Below are positions 48,010 through 58,112 of a stretch of DNA of 64,000 bases, in pieces. Each line of letters opens with the position of its first letter. Positions within the stretch are counted from its first letter, which is position 1. Under the pieces are notes generated by a model that saw only the letters and a program-made list of their open reading frames with translations, was not told where the DNA came from and ran no database searches. The translations under genes were made by a program, and so were the position numbers. The DNA comes from Pseudomonas orientalis (GTDB lineage Bacteria; Pseudomonadota; Gammaproteobacteria; Pseudomonadales; Pseudomonadaceae), in contig NZ_CP018049.1 of assembly GCF_002934065.1 (NCBI RefSeq), positions 3,718,501-3,782,500 on the forward strand, in the 5' to 3' direction.

Positions 48010-49347
48010 TCAGCTTGCAGTGGCGAGCAGCAGGTCCTGCACCGAACGCGCGGTGCCACGGTTGCGATCATTCTCGTACAACGACGCGGCAATTTCATCG
48101 GCGCGAATCGGCAGCACCGACAGCAACGTATCGCTCAAACCATGGCTGGCCTGGCTGAACCCCTGGATGTAGATCCCGGCCTTGCAGCGCTCGTCGGTGA
48201 CGATGCGGTAGTCGCGGGCCACTTCGAAATCGCCCATGTAGGCCTCCAGCGGCGCGAGCAGTTCGCGGTGCATCTGGCGCTCGTAACCGGTGGCGAGGAT
48301 CACCGCGTCGTAGTGGCTCACGCTGGTTTCGCCGGTGGCGTTGTTGCGCAGCGTCAGTTCGATGCCCAGCGGGCCGGGGGTGGCCTTTTCGACCACGGTC
48401 ATGGTGCGAAATGCCTGGCGCGCGATGCCGGACACTTTCTGGCGATAGAAGATGCCGTAGATGCGCTCGATCAGGTCCAGGTCCACCACCGAGTAGTTGG
48501 TGTTCTGGTACTCGGCGACCAGGCGCTCACGTTCGGCGCCGACTTGCTGGAACACCAGGTCGGTAAAGGCCGGCGAGAACACTTCATTGACGAACGGGCT
48601 ATCATCCGCCGGCTTGAGCGCCGAACCGCGCAGAATCAGGTCGACTTGCACCGACGGGAAGCTGTCGTTGAGGTCGATAAACGCTTCGGCGGCGCTCTGA
48701 CCACCGCCGATCACCGCGATGCGCATCGGCTTGCCATCGACGCACGGCTGGCCGGCCATGCGCTCCAGGTACTGGGAATGGTGGAACACCCGGCTGTCGC
48801 CCTTGAGCGCCTTGAACGCCTCGGGAATACGCGGCGTGCCACCGGCGCTGACCACCACAGAGCGCGTGGTGCGCACATGCTGCTCGCCCAGCGCATCGCG
48901 GGAAATCACGCGCAGCGCTTCAACCTGTTGCTGGTGCAGGATCGGCTCGATGGCCAGTACCTCTTCGCCGTAGCGGGCCTGGGCCTGGAATTGCCCGGCG
49001 ACCCAGCGCAGGTAGTCGTTGTACTCCATGCGGCACGGGTAGAAGGTGCCCAGGTTGATGAAGTCCACCAGGCGGTCGTGGGCCTTGAGGTAATTGACGA
49101 AGGAATACGGGCTGGTGGGGTTGCGCAGGGTCACCAGGTCCTTGAGGAAGGAAATCTGCAATTCGCTCTGGGTCACCAGGGTATTGCCGTGCCAGCGGTA
49201 GTCGGCCTGTTTGTCGAGGAACAGTACGTCCAGTTTGCCCTGGGCTTTCTCACGCTCCTGCAAGGCGATGGCCAGCGCCAGGTTCGAAGGGCCGAAGCCG
49301 ATACCGATCAGGTCGTGAACCGCGGGCGAAGCAATTGCCTGTGTCAT
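48010..49347 (-). CDS. pvdA: L-ornithine N5-monooxygenase (pyoverdine biosynthesis)
   Basis: 445 residues. FAD motif GIGFGPSNLALAIAL near the N-terminus, WHGNTLVTQSELQISFLKDL substrate region, NADPH motif VIGGGQSAAEAFIDL and a C-terminal LSVLPIRADEIA segment. It hydroxylates ornithine with FAD, NADPH and O2, the first step to the hydroxamate groups of pyoverdine. A PvdS iron-starvation box at 49432-49455 drives it. Confidence 0.97.
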   Translation of the reverse strand: MTQAIASPAVHDLIGIGFGPSNLALAIALQEREKAQGKLDVLFLDKQADYRWHGNTLVTQSELQISFLKDLVTLRNPTSPYSFVNYLKAHDRLVDFINLGTFYPCRMEYNDYLRWVAGQFQAQARYGEEVLAIEPILHQQQVEALRVISRDALGEQHVRTTRSVVVSAGGTPRIPEAFKALKGDSRVFHHSQYLERMAGQPCVDGKPMRIAVIGGGQSAAEAFIDLNDSFPSVQVDLILRGSALKPADDSPFVNEVFSPAFTDLVFQQVGAERERLVAEYQNTNYSVVDLDLIERIYGIFYRQKVSGIARQAFRTMTVVEKATPGPLGIELTLRNNATGETSVSHYDAVILATGYERQMHRELLAPLEAYMGDFEVARDYRIVTDERCKAGIYIQGFSQASHGLSDTLLSVLPIRADEIAASLYENDRNRGTARSVQDLLLATAS

Positions 49348-49431
49348 TCCAGTGTCCTCTGGATAAGCCCCTTGGCGGTTGGGGCGGGAATACCTTCATG
49401 GCCTGAACAACAGGCCGTGTGTTGATAGGAA

Positions 49432-49455
49432 ACGAGGACAGTGAAATAAAATTTA
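49432..49455 (-). promoter_or_regulatory. PvdS iron-starvation (IS) box upstream of pvdA
   Basis: On the minus strand TAAAT is followed, after exactly 16 nt, by CGT, the published PvdS promoter pattern. It lies between the sigma factor gene and pvdA. Confidence 0.8.
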
Positions 49456-49467
49456 ACTAACAGCGCT

Positions 49468-49965
49468 TCAGTGCGCTTCCCACTCACGCATGCGCAACCG
49501 GCAGTGCTTCATGGCATTAACGATGTGCTTTTCCACCAGGGCGCGGGAAATGCACAGGCGCTCGGCGATTTGCAGGTGGGACAGGCCGTCGAATTTGCGC
49601 ATCAGGAAACTGTCGCGGCAGGCCGCCGGCAACTCGGCCAGGGCACGCTCGAGCATCTCCAGGCGCTGGCTCTGATCGTGGCTGGTGTGGGGTGAACAAG
49701 GCGCGAAGCGTTCTTCAGCGTCCAGCACCTCCAGCGGCTCGACCTGGCGCAGGGCGTTGCGCCGATGGCCGTCGATCACCAGGTTCAGCGCAGTGCGGTA
49801 CAGGAACGCGCGCGGCTGTTCGATCGGCGTGTCACTGGAGCGCTCCAGCACCCGCACATACGCGTCATGCACCACATCCTCGGCCACCTGTCGGTTGCCC
49901 AGCTTGGCGTTGAGGAAACACACCAGCTCGCGATAGTAGTTTTCCAACATGACTCCTGGCTCCAT
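49468..49965 (-). CDS. fpvI: ECF sigma factor, FpvI-like
   Basis: 165 residues from ATG 49965; ATG 49950 (MLENYYREL) with AGGAG only 2 nt away is an alternative. Sigma region 2 (NAKLGNRQVAEDVVHDAYVRVLE) and region 4 (LSHLQIAERLCISRALVEKHIVNAMKHCR) are intact. It lies beside pvdA and is the FecI/FpvI group rather than PvdS. It should direct transcription of the ferripyoverdine receptor gene. No fpvR anti-sigma gene is next to it here. Confidence 0.85.
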   Translation of the reverse strand: MEPGVMLENYYRELVCFLNAKLGNRQVAEDVVHDAYVRVLERSSDTPIEQPRAFLYRTALNLVIDGHRRNALRQVEPLEVLDAEERFAPCSPHTSHDQSQRLEMLERALAELPAACRDSFLMRKFDGLSHLQIAERLCISRALVEKHIVNAMKHCRLRMREWEAH

Positions 49966-50035
49966 GGCCGTGGTGCGGACGGTGCCAACCTGTATAGGAA
50001 CACGTCCATCAATGATGGCAGTTTGAGTGTGTGCA

Positions 50036-50057
50036 ATTTATAGTAATTCTCATCTAC
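50036..50057 (-). promoter_or_regulatory. Fur-like box upstream of the sigma factor gene
   Basis: On the minus strand the stretch contains GATGAGAATTACTATAAA, a good left half and a partial right half of the Fur consensus, about 75-90 nt upstream of the sigma factor start. Confidence 0.55.
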
Positions 50058-50127
50058 TTTTAAAGAAGTCTCGCATCAACGGTCGATTTTTTTCTTCATG
50101 CAACCTGTAACCGCGCGTGTAACAGCC

Positions 50128-50151
50128 TAAATCCCCGGGCATTTTCTTCGT
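50128..50151 (+). promoter_or_regulatory. PvdS iron-starvation (IS) box upstream of pvdR
   Basis: TAAAT, exactly 16 nt, then CGT, 55 nt before the pvdR start. The spacing is identical to the pvdA box. Confidence 0.8.
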
Positions 50152-50206
50152 TTACCTGTCAGCTCTGCGCGACTGCGCCCCGATCTTTCCTGGCTGGAAC
50201 CTACGC

Positions 50207-51373
50207 ATGAAACGCCCTCGACCTGCCCGACGCGCCCTGCTTGTGGTGGCGTGCCTGATTCCCATCGTTGCGTTTGCCACCTGGCAAGGCCTTGCGCCGG
50301 GCCGCGACAGTTTGGCCACCGTGACGGTCACCCGGGGCGATATCGAAAACAGCGTCACGGCCCTGGGCACCCTGCAACCACGTCGCTATGTGGATGTCGG
50401 CGCACAGGCCTCCGGGCAGATCCAGAAGATCCACGTCGAGGCCGGCGATCAGGTCAAGGAAGGCCAGTTGCTGGTGGAGATCGACCCGTCGACGCAAAAA
50501 GCCAAGCTCGACGCCAGCCGCTACGCCATCGAAAACCTGCAGGCGCAATTGCAGGAGCAGAAAGCCCAGCACGCCTTGGCGCGCCAGAAATACCAGCGTC
50601 AGCAACGCCTGAGCGCCGGTAACGCCACCCGCGAAGAAGATGTGCAAACCGCCAGGGCCGAGTTGGACGCCACCCAGGCGCGGGTCGACATGTTCCTGGC
50701 CCAGATTCGCCAGGCCCGGGCCAGCCTGCGCAGCGACGAAGCGGAACTCGGTTACACGCGCATCTACGCGCCGATGGCCGGTACCGTCGTGGCGGTGGAT
50801 GCGCGGGTCGGGCAGACCCTCAACGCCCAACAACAAACGCCGCTGATCCTGCGCATCGCCAAATTGTCGCCGATGACGGTGTGGGCCGAAGTGTCCGAGG
50901 CGGATATCGGCCATGTCAAACCCGGCATGAGTGCGTATTTCACCACCTTGAGCGGCGGCAGCCGGCGCTGGACCAGCACCGTGCGGCAGATCCTGCCAAT
51001 CCCGCCCAAGCCGTTGAACGAAACCCAGGGCAGCGGCAGCCCGAGCAACAGCAAGAGCGGCACCGGCCGCGTGGTGCTGTACACGGTGTTACTGGACGTC
51101 GACAACGCCGATAACGCACTGATGGCGGAAATGACCACCCAGGTGTTTTTCGTCGCCAGCCAAGTCAAGGACGCCCTGACCGTGCCGGTCGCCGCGCTGC
51201 AAGGCGTGCCTACGGCGGATACGCAACTCGCCCGGGTGGTGGCGAAAAACGGCAGCATCGAGCAGCGCTCGGTGCGCCTGGGCATCAGCGACCGCCTGCG
51301 CGTGCAGGTGCTGGAGGGCCTCGACGAAGGCGATCACCTGTTGATCGGCCCAGCCGACGGCAGCGGGGGCTGA
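50207..51373 (+). CDS. pvdR: Pyoverdine export periplasmic adaptor PvdR (MacA-like)
   Basis: 388 residues. N-terminal membrane segment (about residues 8-25), lipoyl half [25 protein letters not shown], coiled coil, then [24 protein letters not shown] and C-terminal barrel domains. It connects the PvdT transporter with OpmQ. In pseudomonads PvdRT-OpmQ recycles and exports pyoverdine from the periplasm. Confidence 0.93.
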   Translation: MKRPRPARRALLVVACLIPIVAFATWQGLAPGRDSLATVTVTRGDIENSVTALGTLQPRRYVDVGAQASGQIQKIHVEAGDQVKEGQLLVEIDPSTQKAKLDASRYAIENLQAQLQEQKAQHALARQKYQRQQRLSAGNATREEDVQTARAELDATQARVDMFLAQIRQARASLRSDEAELGYTRIYAPMAGTVVAVDARVGQTLNAQQQTPLILRIAKLSPMTVWAEVSEADIGHVKPGMSAYFTTLSGGSRRWTSTVRQILPIPPKPLNETQGSGSPSNSKSGTGRVVLYTVLLDVDNADNALMAEMTTQVFFVASQVKDALTVPVAALQGVPTADTQLARVVAKNGSIEQRSVRLGISDRLRVQVLEGLDEGDHLLIGPADGSGG

Positions 51374-51374
51374 G

Positions 51375-53348
51375 TTGACCACGCCACTGATCGAACTCAA
51401 GCATATCCGCAAATCCTACGGCGGCGGCGACAGCCCGCAGGTCGACGTGCTGCGCGGCATCGACCTGTCGATCCACGCCGGGGAATTCGTCGCCATCGTC
51501 GGCGCGTCGGGCTCCGGCAAGTCGACGTTGATGAACATCCTCGGTTGCCTCGACCGCCCGAGCGAAGGCGACTACCTGTTCGCCGGGGAAAACGTCGCCC
51601 AACTGGGCAGCGACGAACTGGCTTGGCTGCGCCGCGAAGCGTTCGGCTTTGTGTTTCAGGGCTACCACCTGATCCCGTCGGCATCGGCCCAGGAAAACGT
51701 CGAGATGCCGGCGATCTATGCCGGTATCAGTGCCGGCGAACGGCACGCCCGCGCCAATGCCCTGCTCACCCGCCTGGGCCTGGCCGAGCGCACCGGCAAC
51801 CGTCCGCACCAGCTCTCCGGTGGCCAGCAGCAACGGGTGTCCATTGCACGTGCGCTGATGAACGGCGGGCATATCATCCTCGCCGACGAACCCACCGGCG
51901 CCCTCGACAGCCACAGCGGCGCCGAGGTGATGACCCTGCTCGACGAACTGGCGAGCCAGGGCCATGTGGTCATCCTGATTACCCATGACCGCGAAGTGGC
52001 GGCGCGGGCCAACCGCATCATCGAGATTCGCGACGGCCTGATCATCAGCGACTCGCCCGCCCCTCACACCGAGGCGCCCGCCCCCGCGAACAGCGCTGCG
52101 CTGCAAGCCGTGGACCTGCGCCAGCGCCTGGCCGATGGCGCCGAACACAACGGCGCCTGGAAAGCCGAACTGCTCGACGCGCTGCAAGCGGCCTGGCGCG
52201 TGATGTGGATCAACCGGTTTCGCACCGCGCTGACCCTGCTCGGCATCATTATCGGGGTGGCCTCGGTGGTGGTCATGCTGGCCGTGGGTGAAGGCAGCAA
52301 GCGCCAGGTCATGGCGCAGATGGGCGCGTTCGGCTCGAACATTCTGTACGTCAGCGGTTCGTCGCCCAACCCGCGCACGCCCCTGGGCATCATCACCCCC
52401 GCCGACGTGGCCGCCCTGGCCACCCTGCCGCAGGTGAAACGGATCATGCCGGTCAACGGCGCCGAAGCCGGCGTGCGTTTCGGCAACATTGACTACATGG
52501 CCTATGTGGGCGGCAACGACACTAATTTCCCAACCATCTTCAACTGGCCGGTGGTCGAGGGCAGCTACTTCACCGAGGCCGACGAACGCAACGCCGCCAC
52601 CGTCGCGGTGATCGGCGCACGGGTGCGCGACAAGCTGTTCAAAGGCCTGGTCAACCCCATCGGCCAATACATCCTGATCGAAAACGTGCCCTTCCAGGTG
52701 GTGGGCGTGCTCCAGGAAAAAGGCTCCAGCTCGGGCAACAAGGACAGCGACGATCGCATTGCCATCCCCTACTCCGCCGCCAGCATTCGTCTGTTCGGCA
52801 GCTACAACCCGGAGTACGTGGTGATTGCCGCCGCCGACGCCACCCGGGTGAACGCCGCCGAGCAGGCCATCGATCAGTTGCTCAAGCGTTTGCACCACGG
52901 CAAGGACGACTACCACTTGACCAACAACGCCGCGATGATCCAGGCCGAGGCGCGCACGGCCAACACCCTGTCGTTGATGCTCGGTTCGATTGCGGCGATT
53001 TCCCTGCTGGTGGGCGGCATCGGCGTGATGAATATCATGCTGATGACCGTGCGCGAACGCACCCGCGAAATCGGCATCCGCATGGCCACCGGCGCCCGCC
53101 AGCGCGACATCCTGCGTCAGTTTCTCACCGAGGCGGTGATGCTCTCGGTGGTCGGCGGCTTGTTCGGTATCGCCCTGGCGCTGCTGGTGGGCGGCGTGCT
53201 GGTACTGGCCGAAGTGGCGGTGCAGTTTTCCCTGGTGGCGATGCTCGGCGCGTTTGGCTGCGCACTGGTCACCGGCGTCGTATTCGGCTTTATGCCGGCC
53301 CGTAAAGCTGCCCGGCTCGATCCGGTTAAGGCATTGACCAGTGAATAA
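51375..53348 (+). CDS. pvdT: Pyoverdine export ABC transporter PvdT (MacB-like)
   Basis: 657 residues, TTG start 2 bases after the pvdR stop. N-terminal ATPase domain with Walker A GASGSGKS (43-50), signature LSGGQQQRV and Walker [13 protein letters not shown]; then a TM helix near 285, a large periplasmic domain and three C-terminal TM helices with the FtsX/MacB motif [20 protein letters not shown]. It drives export in the PvdR-OpmQ complex. Confidence 0.94.
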   Translation: MTTPLIELKHIRKSYGGGDSPQVDVLRGIDLSIHAGEFVAIVGASGSGKSTLMNILGCLDRPSEGDYLFAGENVAQLGSDELAWLRREAFGFVFQGYHLIPSASAQENVEMPAIYAGISAGERHARANALLTRLGLAERTGNRPHQLSGGQQQRVSIARALMNGGHIILADEPTGALDSHSGAEVMTLLDELASQGHVVILITHDREVAARANRIIEIRDGLIISDSPAPHTEAPAPANSAALQAVDLRQRLADGAEHNGAWKAELLDALQAAWRVMWINRFRTALTLLGIIIGVASVVVMLAVGEGSKRQVMAQMGAFGSNILYVSGSSPNPRTPLGIITPADVAALATLPQVKRIMPVNGAEAGVRFGNIDYMAYVGGNDTNFPTIFNWPVVEGSYFTEADERNAATVAVIGARVRDKLFKGLVNPIGQYILIENVPFQVVGVLQEKGSSSGNKDSDDRIAIPYSAASIRLFGSYNPEYVVIAAADATRVNAAEQAIDQLLKRLHHGKDDYHLTNNAAMIQAEARTANTLSLMLGSIAAISLLVGGIGVMNIMLMTVRERTREIGIRMATGARQRDILRQFLTEAVMLSVVGGLFGIALALLVGGVLVLAEVAVQFSLVAMLGAFGCALVTGVVFGFMPARKAARLDPVKALTSE

Positions 53349-54753
53349 ACCCTCCCTTCCCACGCCGCTTTCCCTGCTCAGCCTGTGCCTGCTGCTCAGC
53401 GCCTGCGCCGGTACCCCGCCCGCCGTCGACAGCGGCGTTGCGCCGCCCGCCGCCTGGCACTATGCCGAAAACACGGCCAGCCAAGCCACCCACCAGCGCT
53501 GGTGGACGCACTTTGGCAGTCCGTCGCTCAACCGCCTGATCGATCAGGCGCGACGTGACAGCTTCGACGTGGCCGCCGCCATGGCCCGCGTGCGCCAGGC
53601 GCAGGCCACGGCGGTGATTGCCGGGGCGCCGCTGCTGCCCGAGGTCAAGTTCAACCTCACGGCCACCCGTGAAAAGCTGTTGCGCGGCAGCGGCAATTCG
53701 GACCTGAACGCCACCGAGAGCAATAAAACCGTCACCAGCTATGACGCCAACCTCACGGCCAGCTACGAACTCGACTTCTGGGGCGGTCGCGCCGCTGCCA
53801 GGGACAGCGCGCTGCAGAGCCTGCAAGCCAGCCAGTTCGATCAGGCCAATGTCGAACTGACCCTGCTCAGCAACGTCGCCGACCGCTACGCACAAACCCT
53901 GGCCGCACGCCAACGCGTGCAGATCGCCGAGCTGAACCTGGCGAATGCACGCACGGTGCTGGAGCTGGTGCAAACCCGCTACGACGCCGGTTCCGCCACG
54001 GCCCTGGAACTGGCGCAACAGAAAAGCCTGGTGGCCAGCCAGCAACGGCAACTGCCGTTGGTCGAGCAACAGGCCGAAGATGCGCGCATCACCCTCGCCG
54101 CGTTGCTCGGCCGGCCCGTGCAGGCGCTGGAGTTGGGCAACGAGGCGTTCCAGGCACTGACCTGGCCAGGCATCGGGCCCGGCGTACCGAGCCAGTTATT
54201 GAGCCGGCGCCCCGACCTCGCCCAGGCCGAGGCACAGCTGGCGGCGGCGAGTGCCGACGTGACCGTAGCCCGTGCGGCGATGCTGCCGGCGGTGACCTTG
54301 GGCGCGACTCTTGGCTCGGGCGCGTACAAGGCCGACGATATCCTGCGCAGCCCGTTCTACACCCTGACCTCGGGCCTGGTGGCCCCCATCTTCAACAACG
54401 GTCGTTTGCGCGCCGAACGCGACAAGGCCCGTGCGCGTCAGGATGAGCTGCTGCAAACCTACCGTGGGGCGATCATCAACGGCTTTGCCGATGTGGAAAA
54501 AGCCCTCAGCAGCATCAGCCGCCTCGACCAGCAACGCCAATGGCAAACCGAAGAGCTGCAACAGGCCCGGACTGCGTTCCAGATCGCCGAAAGCCGCTAC
54601 CAGGCGGGCGCCGAGGATTTGCTCACAGTGCTGGAGACCCAACGCACGTTGTACGCGGCCCAGGACTTGGACGTGCAGCTGCGGCTGTCGCGCCTGCAAG
54701 CCAGCATCGCGTTGTACAAAGCATTGGGCGGTGGCTGGAATAGCGGCACCTGA
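53341..54753 (+). CDS. opmQ: Outer membrane channel OpmQ of the pyoverdine exporter
   Basis: 470 residues, GTG start overlapping pvdT by 8 bases. Lipoprotein signal with lipobox LSAC (Cys21); two OEP domains with [15 protein letters not shown] and [15 protein letters not shown]. NodT/OprM-type channel. The operon order adaptor, ABC pump, channel matches pvdR-pvdT-opmQ. Confidence 0.93.
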   Translation: MNKPSLPTPLSLLSLCLLLSACAGTPPAVDSGVAPPAAWHYAENTASQATHQRWWTHFGSPSLNRLIDQARRDSFDVAAAMARVRQAQATAVIAGAPLLPEVKFNLTATREKLLRGSGNSDLNATESNKTVTSYDANLTASYELDFWGGRAAARDSALQSLQASQFDQANVELTLLSNVADRYAQTLAARQRVQIAELNLANARTVLELVQTRYDAGSATALELAQQKSLVASQQRQLPLVEQQAEDARITLAALLGRPVQALELGNEAFQALTWPGIGPGVPSQLLSRRPDLAQAEAQLAAASADVTVARAAMLPAVTLGATLGSGAYKADDILRSPFYTLTSGLVAPIFNNGRLRAERDKARARQDELLQTYRGAIINGFADVEKALSSISRLDQQRQWQTEELQQARTAFQIAESRYQAGAEDLLTVLETQRTLYAAQDLDVQLRLSRLQASIALYKALGGGWNSGT

Positions 54754-54860
54754 TAAACGAAACTCCAGTTTCGTACACGATCCGTTTAATCGCCTTACAT
54801 TATTAGACCCAAGGTCCTTGGTAAAAAAGCCGACTTCACACGGCTTCCCGGGACCTTCTA

Positions 54861-55616
54861 ATGAAATCCAGCGTTGTTGGAAAATGCCTGGTCTGCCTCG
54901 GCGGCTGGGTGATCGCACACCTGGCCCTGGCCGAGCCGTTGATCGCGCCCACCGCCATTGATTGGTTACTCGATTGCCCCTTCCCGGTGTTCGAGCAGCT
55001 CGACCCCGACGTACTCGCCCGTACCCAATGTGGCCTGGTGACGGTGCCCCGCGACCATGCCGCCCCTGGCCGCGGTCGCCTGCGTTTGAGCGTGACACGC
55101 GTCGGCGCGCGCGACCCGCTCAACCGCGAGGGCGTGGTGTTTATCCAGTCCGGCGATCCGCGTACGGCCAGAAACACCACCTTTGCCCTGCACCTGGCCG
55201 GCCGCTGGGAGTCTTACGCCACCCCGGCGTATCGCATGCTCGTCGACCGCTACGACATGATCGAACTGAGCAGCCGCGACCTCAAAGGCAGCGACGCCGT
55301 CGAACAGGCGGCAGAGGATATGGAGTATGTGCGCGGGCAACTGGGCGAGTCCCGGCTCAACTACGTCGGCAATGCCGACGCGGCGCGCCTGGGCAACCGC
55401 TACGCCACGCTGTTTCCCGAACGCATCGCACGCATGGTGCTGGTCAACGCCGGGCGCGGCGAACCGAGCGCGTCCGGCGTCGACTCGCTGCTGCTCAAGG
55501 AACCCGCCCAGGCCACTGCCGACGGCTGCGTCAGCCGCTGGCTCGGGGAGTTTCTGGCCTACGGCAAACAGCCTCCGGCGAACACCCGGTGTCTCGACCG
55601 TGGCGGCTGGGAGTGA
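54861..55616 (+). CDS. Degenerate alpha/beta hydrolase-like secreted protein
   Basis: 251 residues with signal peptide (cleavage near LALA, residue 24). The N-terminal part (CGLVTVPRDHAAPGRGRLRLSVTRV) and LNYVGNADAARLGNRYATLFPERIARMVLVNAG resemble the TAP/prolyl-aminopeptidase type of alpha/beta hydrolase. The nucleophile elbow that should read GxSxG is GNADA near residue 170, so the catalytic Ser is missing, and the protein ends before the usual Asp/His. It is probably inactive or has a binding role. It follows opmQ closely. Confidence 0.65.
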   Translation: MKSSVVGKCLVCLGGWVIAHLALAEPLIAPTAIDWLLDCPFPVFEQLDPDVLARTQCGLVTVPRDHAAPGRGRLRLSVTRVGARDPLNREGVVFIQSGDPRTARNTTFALHLAGRWESYATPAYRMLVDRYDMIELSSRDLKGSDAVEQAAEDMEYVRGQLGESRLNYVGNADAARLGNRYATLFPERIARMVLVNAGRGEPSASGVDSLLLKEPAQATADGCVSRWLGEFLAYGKQPPANTRCLDRGGWE

Positions 55617-55634
55617 GTTCACCACACAACCCAA

Positions 55635-55722
55635 TGTGGGAGGGGGCTTGCCCCCGATGACGGAGTGTCAGTAAATACATCTGTGACTGACGCACCGCTA
55701 TCGGGGGCAAGCCCCCTCCCAC
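55635..55722. repeat. REPIN (convergent REP pair)
   Basis: GGGGGC-type REPIN of 88 bp, with GATGACGGAGTGTCAG in the left spacer, after the degenerate hydrolase gene. Confidence 0.92.
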
Positions 55723-55854
55723 ATTTGCACTGCGTTCCAATCATAGCTATCTACCGCTCCCCGCTTCTCCAGCAGGTATCAACTGTCCAGCGTACTCAAC
55801 CTTCCGGCGGCCTGATAGCTGCCAGGGGTTTCCCGACTGAACAGAGCGATCCCG

Positions 55855-57111
55855 ATGGTCCCCCTTAAATACAAAGACTTGCTGATCAACTTCACTAACA
55901 ACTTTACTCACCTCTGGAACAACCGGCGTCGCGAGGATGGGCATTTTGGCGACGCGCCCGCCGGTCTCTGGCGCCCTCGCATACCTCCGAAGCTGGCTGG
56001 CTACTACCCGATCGGCGACAGGCTTGAAGATAATTTCAACACCATCGACGGCGTCCAGGCGATGCCGGTGGTCGCGGATGCCAATGGCCCCACGGGTACC
56101 GCCTTGAAGCCACCCACGGATTTCGAACGGGTATGGGCCTTTGAGCAACCGGGGTACAACGTGTCGATCTGGCGCCCGGTGCCGCCTGAAGGCTATGTGG
56201 CAATGGGATTGGTCGTTGGCAACGGCCTGCTTGAGCCTTCCGTGAATGCGGTTCGGTGCCTGCGTGATGATCTGCCGGTCACGTCGCACATCGACGAACT
56301 GCTGTGGAGCGATCGAGGCACCGGCGCACCCGGGGATTTTTCCGCCTGGAGTGTCAAGCCGCCCACTGCGCCACCGGCTGAAGTGTATTTCAGCGCCGCC
56401 ACTTTCATGGGCCAGCCGGGCTATGCTCGACCGTTGGCCAGTCCCCCCGTGCATGCCCTGCGCGCACATATGCTGATTGAATCGACGGCGCCCAGCGTCG
56501 CCCCCATTCTGCACAGCTACGCCAAGCCTTCAGCGTTCGAAAAAACCACCACGGCCTATGTCACCCAACTGCCCTGGTTCACTATCGAAGACCCCGACCT
56601 GACCCCTATGGAACAGTTGATCCAGACGCCCTACTACCAGTTGGAGCGCAAGGATTACTACGTGTTGCTCAACCATGCGCATAACAACACTTCGACCGTA
56701 CAACGCTATAACTGGGCGAGTACCCGCATCGAAAATGGGTCGACCACCGAGAGCACCTCGCAGACCGTCGGCACAGAAAGCAGCGTCGAACTGCAATTCG
56801 CCAGTTTCTTCAAGGCCTCTGCAAAAATCAGCCTGAGCGTCACCCATGTCAGCACGCAAACCCGAGGCTGGGCCAAATCCGAAACCTACACCGTCTGGTG
56901 CACCCTGGGGCCTCACAAGGCGGTGGCGGTCTACCTGATCAACAGCGACTATCGCCTGCTCAGGGCGGATGGGCGCCAGGTGGGCCAGATGTATACCCGA
57001 AGCAATGAAAACAGCCTGTACTGGAGCGAATACCCTGCGACCCAGGGCAATACCGTCAGGGTCAGCCGCTCCATAGCAGGAGAAACGTCCGCCGAAATTA
57101 TCCTGCCCTGA
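55855..57111 (+). CDS. Vps62-like protein with possible aerolysin-type pore-forming C-terminus
   Basis: 418 residues, no signal peptide or transmembrane helix. Residues 45-200 match the Vps62/DUF946 pattern (AGYYPIGDRL, VSIWRPVPPEGYVAMG, LIESTAPSVAPILHSYAK). Residues about 290-345 are rich in Ser/Thr with alternating polar and hydrophobic residues (STTESTSQTVGTESSVELQF, KISLSVTHVSTQ), like the insertion hairpins of aerolysin/ETX-MTX2 toxins. The ATG at 55855 has only a weak ribosome binding site. It stands alone between the hydrolase and LysR genes. The toxin role is inference. Confidence 0.6.
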   Translation: MVPLKYKDLLINFTNNFTHLWNNRRREDGHFGDAPAGLWRPRIPPKLAGYYPIGDRLEDNFNTIDGVQAMPVVADANGPTGTALKPPTDFERVWAFEQPGYNVSIWRPVPPEGYVAMGLVVGNGLLEPSVNAVRCLRDDLPVTSHIDELLWSDRGTGAPGDFSAWSVKPPTAPPAEVYFSAATFMGQPGYARPLASPPVHALRAHMLIESTAPSVAPILHSYAKPSAFEKTTTAYVTQLPWFTIEDPDLTPMEQLIQTPYYQLERKDYYVLLNHAHNNTSTVQRYNWASTRIENGSTTESTSQTVGTESSVELQFASFFKASAKISLSVTHVSTQTRGWAKSETYTVWCTLGPHKAVAVYLINSDYRLLRADGRQVGQMYTRSNENSLYWSEYPATQGNTVRVSRSIAGETSAEIILP

Positions 57112-57190
57112 GTGAACGCGCCATTGCGCTCACCCTTTGCCGCCAGTCGTCCTACAATGGCGCCGACTTTCCTTTGATTTCGGAACCGAC

Positions 57191-58054
57191 ATGGACATCG
57201 AGCTGGCACGCACCTTCCTCGAAATCACCCGCTGCGGCAGCCTCGCCGCCGCGGCGGAGAAACTGCACGTCACCCAGACCGCCATCACTGCGCGGGTGAA
57301 AAACCTGGAAAACCAGTTGGGCAGTACGCTGTTCGTGCGCAACCGCGCCGGTGCCCGCCTGACCGCCGACGGCGAGGCCTTTGTGGTGTACGCCAACCAG
57401 TTGCTGCAGACCTGGGAAGCGGCGCGCCGCGACCTGCCGTTGCCCGATGGCTATCGTAATGTGCTGCATATCGGCGGTGAGGTCAGCCTGTGCAACCCGC
57501 TGATGCTCGGCTGGGCCAAGGCGCTGCGCGAGCATATCCCCGGGCATGCCCTGCGCACCGAAATTCGCGAGGGCGAATACCTGTTGCGCCAGTTGGAGTT
57601 GGGCGTGCTCGACGCCGCGCTGGTGTTCCAGCCGCAATACTGGCCGGGTTTGCAGGTGGAGCAGGTGCTGGAAGAAAAACTGATCCTGGTGCAACTGACG
57701 AGCCAACCCGAGCCCTATGTGTATATCGACTGGGGCCAGGGTTTTCGCCAGCAGCACGACGCCGCCCTGCCCGACCACGCGCGCGCCGCCGTGAGTTTCA
57801 ACCTGGGGCCGCTGGCGTTGCAGTACATCCTGGAGAATGGCGGCGCCGGGTATTTCCGCACGCGCGTGGTGCAGAGCTACCTGGACAGCGGCGTGATGCA
57901 GCGGGTGGCCAAGGCGCCGGAATTCAGTTTCCCGACGTACCTGGTGTATTCGCGGGCACGGGATTCGGCGGTGCTGCAGCAGGCGTTGACCTTGTTGCGC
58001 GAAGTGGTCAAGGCCGAAGGTGACTGGTCGCAGCGCTGGGACCCGCTGATTTGA
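57191..58054 (+). CDS. LysR family transcriptional regulator
   Basis: 287 residues from MDIELARTFLEITRCGSLAAAAEKLHVTQTAITAR; the longer frame from 57137 is not used. Typical N-terminal winged helix (1-60) and a periplasmic-binding-like effector domain with less conserved sequence (IGGEVSLCNPLMLGWAKAL). The target genes are not evident; the downstream LacI and sugar-alcohol genes are the nearest candidates. Confidence 0.88.
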   Translation: MDIELARTFLEITRCGSLAAAAEKLHVTQTAITARVKNLENQLGSTLFVRNRAGARLTADGEAFVVYANQLLQTWEAARRDLPLPDGYRNVLHIGGEVSLCNPLMLGWAKALREHIPGHALRTEIREGEYLLRQLELGVLDAALVFQPQYWPGLQVEQVLEEKLILVQLTSQPEPYVYIDWGQGFRQQHDAALPDHARAAVSFNLGPLALQYILENGGAGYFRTRVVQSYLDSGVMQRVAKAPEFSFPTYLVYSRARDSAVLQQALTLLREVVKAEGDWSQRWDPLI

Positions 58055-58112
58055 ATCACCCTGCACCGGCGCGCATGCTAGCCTGCGGGTGTGTCCTCTT
58101 GCAGCCTTACCG

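Noticed and set aside
51285..53363. A 692-codon open frame opposite pvdT.
   Set aside because: Same artefact; the plus strand has an intact MacB-type transporter with all motifs.
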